A stretch of 64,000 nt of DNA. It comes from Megachile rotundata (lineage: Eukaryota > Arthropoda > Insecta > Hymenoptera > Megachilidae). Shown here piece after piece: positions 9,064-22,900 of this stretch. The notes beneath the pieces were generated by a model. It saw only the letters and a list, made by a program, of their open reading frames with translations. It did not search any database and had not been told where the DNA came from. Numbering within the stretch: the first letter of the stretch is position 1; each line of letters opens with the position of its first letter. The stretch covers positions 176,718 through 240,717 of the forward strand of contig NW_027473536.1 in the NCBI RefSeq assembly GCF_050947335.1, given 5' to 3'. A program made the translations under genes and the position numbers.

Positions 9064-11661
9064 TTAGAGGCTGAATCGTGCGAAAACGAGCATAATTCGT
9101 GCAAAACGAGCAAAATTGTTCATTGTGGTGTTGAATTGTGCTCAGATAGGATAACTTAACATAAGTAGATAGTACAGAGTCGAATTACAGCGGATATGTG
9201 CGAATTAGAGGCTGAATCGTTTGAAAATGAGCAAAATTCGTTCAAAACGAGCAAAATTCGTGCAAAACGTTCAAAATTGTTCATTGTGGCGTTGAATTGT
9301 GCTCAGATAGGATAACTTAACATAACTAGATAGTACAGAGTCGAATTACAGCGGATATGTGCGAATTAGAGGCTGAATCGTGCGAAAATGTGCATAATTC
9401 GTTCAAAACCAGCAAAATTTTTCATTGTGGTGTTGAATTGTGCTCAGGTACGATAACTTAACATGACTAGATAGTACAGAGTCGAATTACAGCGGATATG
9501 TGCGAATTAGAGGCTGAATCGTGCGAAAATGAGCATAATTCGTGCAAAACGAGCAAAATTGTTCGTTGTGGTGTTGAATTGTGCTCAGTTACGATAACTT
9601 AACATGACTGGATAGTACAGAGTCGAATTACAGCGGATATGTGCGAATTAGAGGCTGAATCGTGCGAAAATGAGCATAATTCGTGCAAAACGAGCAAAAT
9701 TGTTCGTTGTGGTGTTGAATTGTGCTCAGATAGGATAACTTAACATAACTAGATAGTACAGAGTCGAATTACAGCGGATATGTGCGAATTAGTGGCTGAA
9801 TCGTGCGAAAATGAGCATAATTCGTTCAAAACCAGCAAAATTGTTCATTGTTGTGTTGAATTGTGCTCAGATAGGATAACTTAACATAACTAGTTAGTAC
9901 AGAGTCGAATTACAGCGGATATGTGCGAATTAGAGGCTGAATCGTGCGAAAATGAGCATAATTCGTTCAAAACCAGCAAAATTGTTCATTGTGGTGTTGA
10001 ATTGTGCTCAGTTACGATAACTTAACATGACTAGATAGTACAGATTCGAATTACAGCGGATATGTGCGAATTAGAGGCTGAATCGTGTGAAAATGAGCAT
10101 AATTCGTTCAAAACGAGCAAAATTGTTCATTGTGGTGTTGAATTGTGCTCAGTTACGATAACTTAACATAACTAGATAGTACAGAGTCGAATTACAGCGG
10201 ATATGTGCGAATTAGAGGCTGAATCGTGCGAAAATGAGCATAATTCGTTCAAAACCAGCAAAATTGTTCATTGTGGTGTTGAATTGTGCTCAGTTACGAT
10301 AACTTAACATGACTAGATAGTACAGACTCGAATTACAGCGGATATGTGCGAATTAGAGGCTGAATCGTGCGAAAATGAGCATAATTCGTTCAAAACGAGC
10401 AAAATTGTTCATTGTGGTGTTGAATTGTGCTCAGTTACGATAACTTAACATGACTAGATAGTACAGAGTCGAAATACAGCGGATATGTGCGAATTAGAGG
10501 CTGAATCGTGCGAAAACGAGCATACTTCGTGCAAAACGAGCAAAATTGTTCATTGTGGTGTTGAATTGTGCTCAGATAGGATAACTTAACATAACTAGAT
10601 AGTACAGAGTCGAATTACAGCGGATATGTGCGAATTAGAGGCTGAATCGTTTGAAAATGAGCAAAATTCGTTCACAACGAGCAAAATTCGTGCAAAACGA
10701 GCAAAATTGTTCATTGTGGTGTTGAATTGTGCTCAGATAGGATAACTTAACATAACTAGATAGTACAGAGTCGAATTACAGCGGATATGTGCGAATTAGA
10801 GGCTGAATCGTGCGAAAATGTGCATAATTCGTTCAAAACCAGCAAAATTGTTCATTGTGGTGTTGAATTGTGCTCAGTTACGATAACTTAACATGACTAG
10901 ATAGTACAGAGTCGAATTACACCGGATATGTGCGAATTAGAGGCTGAATCGTGCGAAAATGAGCATAATTCGTGCAAAACGAGCAAAATTGTTCGTTGTG
11001 GTGTTGAATTGTGCTCAGATAGGATAACTTAACATGACTAGATAGTACAGAGTCGAAATACAGCGGATATGTGCGAATTAGAGGCTGAATCGTGCGAAAA
11101 CGAGCATAATTCGTGCAAAACGAGCAAAATTGTTCATTGTGGTGTTGAATTGTGCTCAGATAGGATAACTTAACATAACTAGATAGTACAGAGTCGAATT
11201 ACAGCGGATATATGCGAATTAGAGGCTGAATCGTTTGAAAATGAGTAAAATTCGTTCAAAACGAGCAAAATTCGTGCAAAACGAGCAAAATTGTTCAATG
11301 TGATGTTGAATTGTGCTCAGATAGGATAACTTAACATAACTGGATAGTACAGAGTCGAATTACAGCGGATATGTGCGAATTAGAGGCTGAATCGTGCGAA
11401 AATGAGCATAATTCGTTCAAAACCAGCAAAATTGTTCATTGTGGTGTTGAATTGTGCTCAGTTACGATAACTTAACATGACTAGATAGTACAGAGTCGAA
11501 TTACAGCGGATATGTGCGAATTAGAGGCTGAATCGTGCGAAAATGAGCATAATTCGCTCAAAACGAGCAAAATTGTTCATTGTGGTGTTGAATTGTGCTC
11601 AGTTACGATAACTTAACATGACTAGATAGTACAGAGTCGAATTACAGCGGATATGTGCGAA
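9064..11661 (+). repeat. Second, more diverged copy of the 2.7-kb block
   Basis: Corresponds to 4,734-7,472 with one monomer less. Private changes here include TTGTGTTG and TAGTTAG near 9.85 kb, CAGATTCG at about 10,040, ACACCGG at 10,919, ATATATGCG at about 11,207 and CGCTCAAAACG at about 11,555. Agreement ends at 11,661, where an F monomer follows in place of L. Confidence 0.8.
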
Positions 11662-13232
11662 TTAGAGGCTGAATCGTGAGAAAATGAGCATAATTCGTTC
11701 AAAACCAGCAAAATTGTTCATTGTGGTGTTGAATTGTGCTCAGTTACGCTAACTTAACATGACTAGATAGTACAGAGTCGAATTACAGCGGATATGTGCG
11801 AATTAGAGGCTGAATCGTGCGAAAATGAGCATAATTCGTGCAAAACGAGCAAAATTGTTCGTTGTGGTGTTGAATTGTGCTCAGATAGGATAACTTAACA
11901 TAACTAGATAGTACAGAGTCGAATTACAGCGGATATGTGCGAATTAGAGGCTGAATCGTGCGAAAATGAGCATAATTCGTTCAAAACCAGCAAAATTGTT
12001 CATTGTGGTGTTGAATTGTGCTCAGATAGGATAACTTAACATGACTAGATAGTACAGAGTCGAATTACAGCGGATATGTGCGAATTAGAGGCTGAATCGT
12101 GCGAAAATGAGCATAATTCGTTCAAAACCAGCAAAATTGTTCGTTGTGGTGTTGAATTGTGCTCAGTTACGATAACTTAACATGACTAGATAGTACAGAG
12201 TCGAATTACAGCGGATATGTGCGAATTAGAGGCTGAATCGTGCGAAAATGAGCATAATTCGTGCAAAACGAGCAAAATTGTTCGTTGTGGTGTTGAATTG
12301 TGCTCAGATAGGATAACTTAACATGACTAGATAGTACAGAGTCGAATTACAGCGGATATGTGCGAATTAGAGGCTGAATCGTGCGAAAATGAGCATAATT
12401 CGTGCAAAACGAGCAAAATTGTTCGTTGTGGTGTTGAATTGTGCTCAGATAGGATAACTTAACATGACTAGATAGTACAGAGTCGAATTACAGCGGATAT
12501 GTGCGAATTAGAGGCTGAATCGTGCGAAAATGAGCATAATTCGTTCAAAACCAGCAAAATTGTTCATTGTGGTGTTGAATTGTGCTCAGTTACGATGACT
12601 TAACATGACTAGATAGTACAGAGTCGAATTACAGCGGATATGTGCGAATTAGAGGCTGAATCGTGCGAAAATGAGCATAATTCGTTCAAAACGAGCAAAA
12701 TTGTTCATTGTGGTGTTGAATTGTGCTCAGTTACGATAACTTAACATGACTAGATAGTACAGAGTCGAATTACAGCGGATGTGTGCGAATTAGAGGCTGA
12801 ATTGTGCGAAAATGGGCATAATTCGTGCAAAACGAGCAAAATTCGTGCAAAACGAGCAAAATTGTTCATTGTGGTGTTGAATTGTGCTCAGATAGGATAA
12901 CTTAACATAACTAGATAGTACAGAGTCGAATTACAGCGGATATGTGCGAATTAGAGGCTGAATCGCGCGAAAATGAGCATAATTCGTTCAAAACCAGCAA
13001 AATTGTTCATTGTGGTGTTGAATTGTGCACAGTTACGATAACTTAACATGACTAGATAGTACAGAGTCGAATTACAACGGATATGTGCGAATTAGAGGCT
13101 GAATCGTGAGAAAATGAGCATAATTCGTTCAAAACCAGCAAAATTGTTCATTGTGGTGTTGAATTGTGCTCAGTTACGATAACTTAACATGACTAGATAG
13201 TACAGAGTCGAATTACAGCTGATATGTGCGAA

Positions 13233-14783
13233 TTAGAGGCTGAATCGTGCGAAAATGAGCATAATTCGTGCAAAACGAGCAAAATTGTTCGTTGTGGTGT
13301 TGAATTGTGCTCAGATAGGATAACTTAACATAACTAGATAGTACAGAGTCGAATTACAGCGGATATGTGCGAATTAGAGGCTGAATCGTGCGAAAATGAG
13401 CATAATTCGTTCAAAACCAGCAAAATTGTTCATTGTGGTGTTGAATTGTGCTCAGATAGGATAACTTAACATAACTAGATAGTACAGAGTCGAATTACAG
13501 CGGATATGTGCGAATTAGAGGCTGAATCGTGCGAAAACGAGCATAATTCGTGCAAAACGAGCAAAATTGTTCATTGTGGTGTTGAATTGTGCTCAGATAG
13601 GATAACTTAACATAACTAGATAGTACAGAGTCGAATTACAGCGGATATGTGCGAATTAGAGGCTGAATCGTGCGAAAATGAGCATAATTCGTTCAAAACC
13701 AGCAAAATTGTTCATTGTGGTGTTGAATTGTGCTCAGATAGGATAACTTAACATAACTAGATAGTACAGAGTCGAATTACAGCGGATATGTGCGAATTAG
13801 AGGCTGAATCGTGCGAAAATGAGCATAATTCGTTCAAAACCAGCAAAATTGTTCATTGTGGTGTTGAATTGTGCTCAGATAGGATAACTTAACATAACTA
13901 GATAGTACAGAGTCGAATTACAGCGGATATGTGCGAATTAGAGGCTGAATCGTGCGAAAATGAGCATAATTCGTTCAAAACCAGCAAAATTGTTCATTGT
14001 GGTGTTGAATTGTGCTCAGTTACGATAACTTAACATGACTAGATAGTACAGAGTCGAATTACAGCGGATATGTGCGAATTAGAAGCTGAATCGTGCGAAA
14101 ATGAGCATAATTCGTGCAAAACGAGCAAAATTGTTCGTTGTGGTGTTGAATTGTGCTCAGATAGGATAACTTAACATAACTAGATAGTACAGAGTCGAAT
14201 TACAGCGGATATGTGCGAATTAGAGGCTGAATCGTGCGAAAATGAGCATAATTCGTTCAAAACCAGCAAAATTGTTCATTGTGGTGTTGAATTGTGCTCA
14301 GATAGGATAACTTAACATAACTAGATAGTACAGAGTCGAATTACAGCGGATATGTGCGAATTAGAGGCTGAATCGTGCGAAAACGAGCATAATTCGTGCA
14401 AAACGAGCAAAATTGTTCATTGTGGTGTTGAATTGTGCTCAGATAGGATAACTTAACATAACTAGATAGTACAGAGTCGAATTACAGCGGATATGTGCGA
14501 ATTAGAGGCTGAATCGTGCGAAAATGAGCATAATTCGTTCAAAACCAGCAAAATTGTTCATTGTGGTGTTGAATTGTGCTCAGATAGGATAACTTAAAAT
14601 AACTAGATAGTACAGAGTCGAATTACAGCGGATATGTGCGAATTAGAGGCTGAATCGTGCGAAAATGAGCATAATTCGTTCAAAACCAGCAAAATTGTTC
14701 ATTGTGGTGTTGAATTGTGCTCAGTTACGATAACTTAACATGACTAGATAGTACAGAGTCGAATTACAGCGGATATGTGCGAA
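13233..14783 (+). repeat. Local 6-then-5 monomer duplication
   Basis: Monomer order A-B2-D-B2-B2-B at 13,233-14,078 is followed by A-B2-D-B2-B at 14,079-14,783. The first period is 846 bp; the second is one monomer shorter. The D monomers start at 13,515 and 14,361. This stretch is rich in the B2 recombinant type. Confidence 0.8.
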
Positions 14784-15649
14784 TTAGAGGCTGAATCGTG
14801 CGAAAATGAGCATAATTCGTGCAAAACGAGCAAAATTGTTCGTTGTGGTGTTGAATTGTGCTCAGATAGGATAACTTAACATAACTAGATAGTACAGAGT
14901 CGAATTACAGCGGATATGTGCGAATTAGAGGCTGAATCGTGCGAAAATGAGCATAATTCGTTCAAAACCAGCAAAATTGTTCATTGTGGTGTTGAATTGT
15001 GCTCAGTTACGATAACTTAACATGACTAGATAGTACAGAGTCGAAATACAGCGGATATGTGCGAATTAGAGGCTGAATCGTGCGAAAACGAGCATAATTC
15101 GTGCAAAACGAGCAAAATTGTTCATTGTGGTGTTGAATTGTGCTCAGATAGGATAACTTAACATAACTAGATAGTACAGAGTCGAATTACAGCGGATATG
15201 TGCGAATTAGAGGCTGAATCGTTTGAAAATGAGTAAAATCCGTTCAAAACGAGCAAAATTCGTGCAAAACGAGCAAAATTGTTCATTGTGATGTTGAATT
15301 GTGCTCAGATAGGATAACTTAACATAACTGGATAGTACAGAGTCGAATTACAGCGGATATGTGCGAATTAGAGGCTGAATCGTGCGAAAATGAGCATAAT
15401 TCGTTCAAAACCAGCAAAATTGTTCATTGTGGTGTTGAATTGTGCTCAGTTACGATAACTTAACATGACTAGATAGTACAGAGTCGAATTACAGCGGATA
15501 TGTGCGAATTAGAGGCTGAATCGTGCGAAAATGAGCATAATTCGTTCAAAACGAGCAAAATTGTTCATTGTGGTGTTGAATTGTGCTCAGTTACGATAAC
15601 TTAACATGACTAGATAGTACAGAGTCGAATTACAGCGGATGTGTGCGAA

Positions 15650-15971
15650 TTAGAGGCTGAATTGTGCGAAAATGGGCATAATTCGTGCAAAACGAGCAAA
15701 ATTCGTGCAAAACGAGCAAAATTGTTCATTGTGGTGTTGAATTGTGCTCAGTTACGATAACTTAACATGACTAGATAGTACAGAGTCGAATTACAGCGGA
15801 TGTGTGCGAATTAGAGGCTGAATTGTGCGAAAATGGGCATAATTCGTGCAAAACGAGCAAAATTCGTGCAAAACGAGCAAAATTGTTCATTGTGGTGTTG
15901 AATTGTGCTCAGATAGGATAACTTAACATAACTAGATAGTACAGAGTCGAATTACAGCGGATATGTGCGAA
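15650..15971 (+). repeat. Two consecutive L long monomers
   Basis: L monomers start at 15,650 and 15,811, both with GGGCATAATTCG and both preceded by GGATGTGTGCG. The first ends in TTACG and CATGAC, the C-type ending, while the second ends in ATAGG and CATAAC as usual for L. The first is therefore an L/C hybrid, the expected product of an out-of-register exchange between L and the preceding C. The other GGGCAT copy, at 12,790, is single. Confidence 0.82.
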
Positions 15972-16978
15972 TTAGAGGCTGAATCGCGCGAAAATGAGCA
16001 TAATTCGTTCAAAACCAGCAAAATTGTTCATTGTGGTGTTGAATTGTGCACAGTTACGATAACTTAACATGACTAGATAGTACAGAGTCGAATTACAGCG
16101 GATATGTGCGAATTAGAGGCTGAATCGTGCGAAAATGAGCATAATTCGTGCAAAACGAGCAAAATTGTTCGTTGTGGTGTTGAATTGTGCTCAGATAGGA
16201 TAACTTAACATAACTAGATAGTACAGAGTCGAATTACAGCGGATATGTGCGAATTAGAGGCTGAATCGTGCGAAAATGAGCATAATTCGTTCAAAACCAG
16301 CAAAATTGTTCATTGTGGTGTTGAATTGTGCTCAGATAGGATAACTTAACATAACTAGATAGTACAGAGTCGAATTACAGCGGATATGTGCGAATTAGAG
16401 GCTGAATCGTGCGAAAATGAGCATAATTCGTTCAAAACCAGCAAAATTGTTCATTGTGGTGTTGAATTGTGCTCAGTTACGATAACTTAACATGACTAGA
16501 TAGTACAGACTCGAATTACAGCGGGTATGTGCGAATTAGAGGCTGAATCGTGCGAAAATGAGCATAATTCGTTCAAAACGAGCAAAATTGTTCATTGTGG
16601 TGTTGAATTGTGCTCAGTTACGATAACTTAACATGACTAGATAGTACAGAGTCGAATTACAGCGGATATGTGCGAATTAGAGGCTGAATCGTTTGAAAAT
16701 GAGCAAAATTCGTTCAAAACGAGCAAAATTCGTGCAAAACGAGCAAAATTGTTCATTGTGGTGTTGAATTGTGCTCAGATAGGATAACTTAACCTAACTA
16801 GATAGTACAGAGTCGAATTACAGCGGATATGTGCGAATTAGAGGCTGAATCGTGCGAAAATGTGCATAATTCGTTCAAAACCAGCAAAATTGTTCATTGT
16901 GGTGTTGAATTGTGCTCAGTTACGATAACTTAACATGACTAGATAGTACAGAGTCCAATTACAGCGGATATGTGCGAA

Positions 16979-19900
16979 TTAGAGGCTGAATCGTGCGAAA
17001 ATGAGCATAATTCGTGCAAAACGAGCAAAATTGTTCGTTGTGGTGTTGAATTGTGCTCAGATAGGATAACTTAACATAACTAGATAGTACAGAGTCGAAT
17101 TACAGCGGATATGTGCGAATTAGAGGCTGAATCGTTTGAAAATGAGTAAAATCCGTTCAAAACGAGCAAAATTCGTGCAAAACGAGCAAAATTGTTCATT
17201 GTGATGTTGAATTGTGCTCAGATAGGATAACTTAACATAACTGGATAGTACAGAGTCGAATTACAGCGGATATGTGCGAATTAGAGGCTGAATCGTGCGA
17301 AAATGAGCATAATTCGTTCAAAACCAGCAAAATTGTTCATTGTGGTGTTGAATTGTGCTCAGTTACGATAACTTAACATGACTAGATAGTACAGAGTCGA
17401 ATTACAGCGGATATGTGCGAATTAGAGGCTGAATCGTGCGAAAATGAGCATAATTCGTTCAAAACGAGCAAAATTGTTCATTGTGGTGTTGAATTGTGCT
17501 CAGTTACGATAACTTAACATGACTAGATAGTACAGAGTCGAATTACAGCGGATGTGTGCGAATTAGAGGCTGAATTGTGCGAAAATGAGTATAATTCGTG
17601 CAAAACGAGCAAAATTCGTGCAAAACGAGCAAAATTGTTCATTGTGGTGTTGAATTGTGCTCAGATAGGATAACTTAACATAGCTAGATAGTACAGAGTC
17701 GAATTACAGCGGATATGTGCGAATTAGAGGCTGAATCGCGCGAAAATGGGCATAATTCGTTCAAAACCAGCAAAATTGTTCATTGTGGTGTTGAATTGTG
17801 CTCAGTTACGATAACTTAACATGACTAGATAGTACAGAGTCGAATTACAGCGGATATGTGCGAATTAGAGGCTGAATCGTGAGAAAATGAGCATAATTCG
17901 TTCAAAACCAGCAAAATTGTTCATTGTGGTGTTGAATTGTGCTCAGTTACGATAACTTAACATGACTAGATAGTACAGAGTCGAATTACAGCGGATATGT
18001 GCGAATTAGTGGCTGAATCGTGCGAAAATGAGCATAATTCGTGCAAAACGAGCAAAATTGTTCGTTGTGGTGTTGAATTGTGCTCAGATAGGATAACTTA
18101 ACATAACTAGATAGTACAGAGTCGAATGACAGCGGATATGTGCGAATTAGAGGCTGAATCGTGCGAAAATGAGCATAATTCGTTCAAAACCAGCAAAATT
18201 GTTCATTGTGGTGTTGAATTGTGCTCAGTTACGATAACTTAACATGACTAGATAGTACAGAGTCGAATTACAGCGGATATGTGCGAATTAGAGGCTGAAT
18301 CGTGCGAAAATGAGCATAATTCGTGCAAAACGAGCAAAATTGTTCGTTGTGGTGTTGAATTGTGCTCAGATAGGATAACTTAACATCACTAGATAGTACA
18401 GAGTCGAATTACAGCGGATATGTGCGAATTAGAGGCTGAATCGTGCGAAAATGAGCATAATTCGTTCAAAACCAGCAAAATTGTTCATTGTGGTGTTGAA
18501 TTGTGCTCAGTTACGATAACTTAACATGACTAGATAGTACAGAGTCGAATTACAGCGGATATGTGCGAATTAGAGGCTGAATCGTGCGAAAATGAGCATA
18601 ATTCGTTCAAAACGAGCAAAATTGTTCATTGTGGTGTTGAATTGTGCTCAGTTACGATAACTTAACATGACTAGATAGTACAGAGTCGAAATACAGCGGA
18701 TATGTGCGAATTAGAGGCTGAATCGTGCGAAAACGAGCATAATTCGTGCAAAACGAGCAAAATTGTTCATTGTGGTGTTGAATTGTGCTCAGATAGGATA
18801 ACTTAACATAACTAGATAGTACAGAGTCGAATTACAGCGGATATGTGCGAATTAGAGGCTGAATCGTTTGAAAATGAGCAAAATTCGTTCAAAACGAGCA
18901 AAATTCGTGCAAAACGTTCAGAATTGTTCATTGTGGTGTTGAATTGTGCTCAGATAGGATAACTTAACATAACTAGATAGTACAGAGTCGAATTACAGCG
19001 GATATGTGCGAATTAGAGGCTGAATCGTGCGAAAATGTGCATAATTCGTTCAAAACCAGCAAAATTTTTCATTGTGGTGTTGAATTGTGCTCAGGTACGA
19101 TAACTTAACATGACTAGATAGTACAGAGTCGAATTACAGCGGATATGTGCGAATTAGAGGCTGAATCGTGCGAAAATGAGCATAATTCGTTCAAAACGAG
19201 CAAAATTGTTCATTGTGGTGTTGAATTGTGCTCAGTTACGATAACTTAACATGACTAGATAGTACAGAGTCGAATTACAGCGGATGTGTGCGAATTAGAG
19301 GCTGAATTGTGCGAAAATGAGTATAATTCGTGCAAAACGAGCAAAATTCGTGGAAAACGAGCAAAATTGTTCATTGTGGTGTTGAATTGTGCTCAGATAG
19401 GATAACTTAACATAGCTAGATAGTACAGAGTCGAATTACAGCGGATATGTGCGAATTAGAGGCTGAATCGCGCTAAAATGAGCATAATTCGTTCAAAACC
19501 AGCAAAATTGTTCATTGTGGTGTTGAATTGTGCTCAGTTACGATAACTTAACATGACTAGATAGTACAGAGTCGAATTACAGCGGATATGTGCGAATTAG
19601 AGGCTGAATCGTGAGAAAATGAGCATAATTCGTTCAAAACCAGCAAAATTGTTCATTGTGGTGTTGAATTGTGCTCAGTTACGATAACTTAACATGACTA
19701 GATAGTACAGAGTCGAATTACAGCGGATATGTGCGAATTAGAGGCTGAATCGTGCGAAAATGAGCATAATTCGTGCAAAACGAGCAAAATTGTTCGTTGT
19801 GGTGTTGAATTGTGCTCAGATAGGATAACTTAACATAACTAGATAGTACAGAGTCGAATTACAGCGGATATGTGCGAATTAGAGGCTGAATCGTGCGAAA

Positions 19901-22900
19901 ATGAGCATAATTCGTTCAAAACCAGCAAAATTGTTCATTGTGGTGTTGAATTGTGCTCAGTTACGATAACTTAACATGACTAGATAGTACAGAGTCGAAT
20001 TACAGCGGATATGTGCGAATTAGAGGCTGAATCGTGCGAAAATGAGCATAATTCGTGCAAAACGAGCAAAATTGTTCGTTGTGGTGTTGAATTGTGCTCA
20101 GATAGGATAACTTAACATCACTAGATAGTACAGAGTCGAATTACAGCGGATATGTGCGAATTAGAGGCTGAATCGTGCGAAAATGAGCATAATTCGTTCA
20201 AAACCAGCAAAATTGTTCATTGTGGTGTTGAATTGTGCTCAGTTACGATAACTTAACATGACTAGATAGTACAGAGTCGAATTACAGCGGATATGTGCGA
20301 ATTAGAGGCTGAATCGTGCGAAAATGAGCATAATTCGTGCAAAACGAGCAAAATTGTTCGTTGTGGTGTTGAATTGTGCTCAGATAGGATAACTTAACAT
20401 AACTAGATAGTACAGAGTCGAATTACAGCGGATATGTGCGAATTAGAGGCTGAATCGTGCGAAAATGAGCATAATTCGTTCAAAACCAGCAAAATTGTTC
20501 ATTGTGGTGTTGAATTGTGCTCAGATAGGATAACTTAACATAACTAGATAGTACAGAGTCGAATTACAGCGGATATGTGCGAATTAGAGGTTGAATCGTG
20601 CGAAAATGAGCATAATTCGTTCAAAACCAGCAAAATTGTTCATTGTGGTGTTGAATTGTGCTCAGTTACGATACCTTAACATGACTAGATAGTACAGAGT
20701 CGAATTACAGCGGATATGTGCGAATTAGAGGCTGAATCGTGCGAAAATGAGCATAATTCGTTCAAAACGAGCAAAATTGTTCATTGTGGTGTTGAATTGT
20801 GCTCAGTTACGATAACTTAACATGACTAGATAGTACAGAGTCGAAATACAGCGGATATGTGCGAATTAGAGGCTGAATCGTGCGAAAACGAGCATAATTC
20901 GTGCAAAACGAGCAAAATTGTTCATTGTGGTGTTGAATTGTGCTCAGATAGGATAACTTAACATAAGTAGATAGTACAGAGTCGAATTACAGCGGATATG
21001 TGCGAATTAGAGGCTGAATCGTTTGAAAATGAGCAAAATTCGTTCAAAACGAGCAAAATTCGTGCAAAACGTTCAAAATTGTTCATTGTGGTGTTGAATT
21101 GTGCTCAGATAGGATAACTTAACATAACTAGATAGTACAGAGTCGAATTACAGCGGATATGTGCGAATTAGAGGCTGAATCGTGCGAAAATGTGCATAAC
21201 TCGTTCAAAACCAGCAAAATTGTTCATTGTGGTGTTGAATTGTGCTCAGGTACGATAACTTAACATGACTAGATAGTACAGAGCCGAATTACAGCGGATA
21301 TGTGCGAATTAGAGGCTGAATCGTGCGAAACTGAGCATAATTCGTGCAAAACGAGCAAAATTGTTCGTTGTGGTGTTGAATTGTGCTCAGTTACGATAAC
21401 TTAACATGACTGGATAGTACAGAGTCGAATTACAGCGGATATGTGCGAATTAGAGGCTGAATCGTGCGAAAATGAGCATAATTCGTGCAAAACGAGCAAA
21501 ATTGTTCGTTGTGGTGTTGAATTGTGCTCAGATAGGATAACTTAACATAACTGGATAGTACAGAGTCGAATTACAGCGGATATGTGCGAATTAGAGGCTG
21601 AATCGTGCGAAAATGAGTATAATTCGTTCAAAACCAGCAAAATTGTTCATTGTGGTGTTGAATTGTGGTCAGTTACGATAACTTAACATGACTAGATAGT
21701 ACAGAGTCGAATTACAGCGGATATGTGCGAATTAGTGGCTGAATCGTGCGAAAATGAGCATAATTCGTTCAAAACCAGCAAAATTGTTCATTGTGGTGTT
21801 GAATTGTGCTCAGATAGGATAACTTAACATAACTAGATAGTACAGAGTCGAATTACAGCGGATATGTGCGAATTAGAGGCTGAATCGTGCGAAAATGAGC
21901 ATAATTCGTTCAAAACCAGCAAAATTGTTCATTGTGGTGTTGAATTGTGCTCAGTTACGATAACTTAACATGACTAGATAGTACAGAGTCGAATTACAGC
22001 GGATATGTGCGAATTAGAGGCTGAATCGTGTGAAAATGAGCATAATTCGTTCAAAACGAGCAAAATTGTTCATTGTGGTGTTGAATTGTGCTCAGTTACG
22101 ATAACTTAACATAACTAGATAGTACAGAGTCGAATTACAGCGGATATGTGCGAATTAGAGGCTGAATCGTGCGAAAATGAGCATAATTCGTTCAAAACCA
22201 GCAAAATTGTTCATTGTGGTGTTGAATTGTGCTCAGTTACGATAACTTAACATGACTAGATAGTACAGACTCGAATTACAGCGGATATGTGCGAATTAGA
22301 GGCTGAATCGTGCGAAAATGAGCATAATTCGTTCAAAACGAGCAAAATTGTTCATTGTGGTGTTGAATTGTGCTCAGTTACGATAACTTAACATGACTAG
22401 ATAGTACAGAGTCGAAATACAGCGGATATGTGCGAATTAGAGGCTGAATCGTGCGAAAACGAGCATACTTCGTGCAAAACGAGCAAAATTGTTCATTGTG
22501 GTGTTGAATTGTGCTCAGATAGGATAACTTAACATAACTAGATAGTACAGAGTCGAATTACAGCGGATATGTGCGAATTAGATGCTGAATCGTTTGAAAA
22601 TGAGCAAAATTCGTTCACAACGAGCAAAATTCGTGCAAAACGAGCAAAATTGTTCATTGTGGTGTTGAATTGTGCTCAGTTACGATAACTTAACATGACT
22701 AGATAGTACAGAGTCGAATTACAGCGGATATGTGCGAATTAGAGGCTGAATCGTGCGAAAATGTGCATAATTCGTTCAAAACCAGCAAAATTGTTCATTG
22801 TGGTGTTGAATTGTGCTCAGTTACGATAACTTAACATGACTAGATAGTACAGAGTCGAATTACAGCGGATATGTGCGAATTAGAGGCTGAATCGTGCGAA

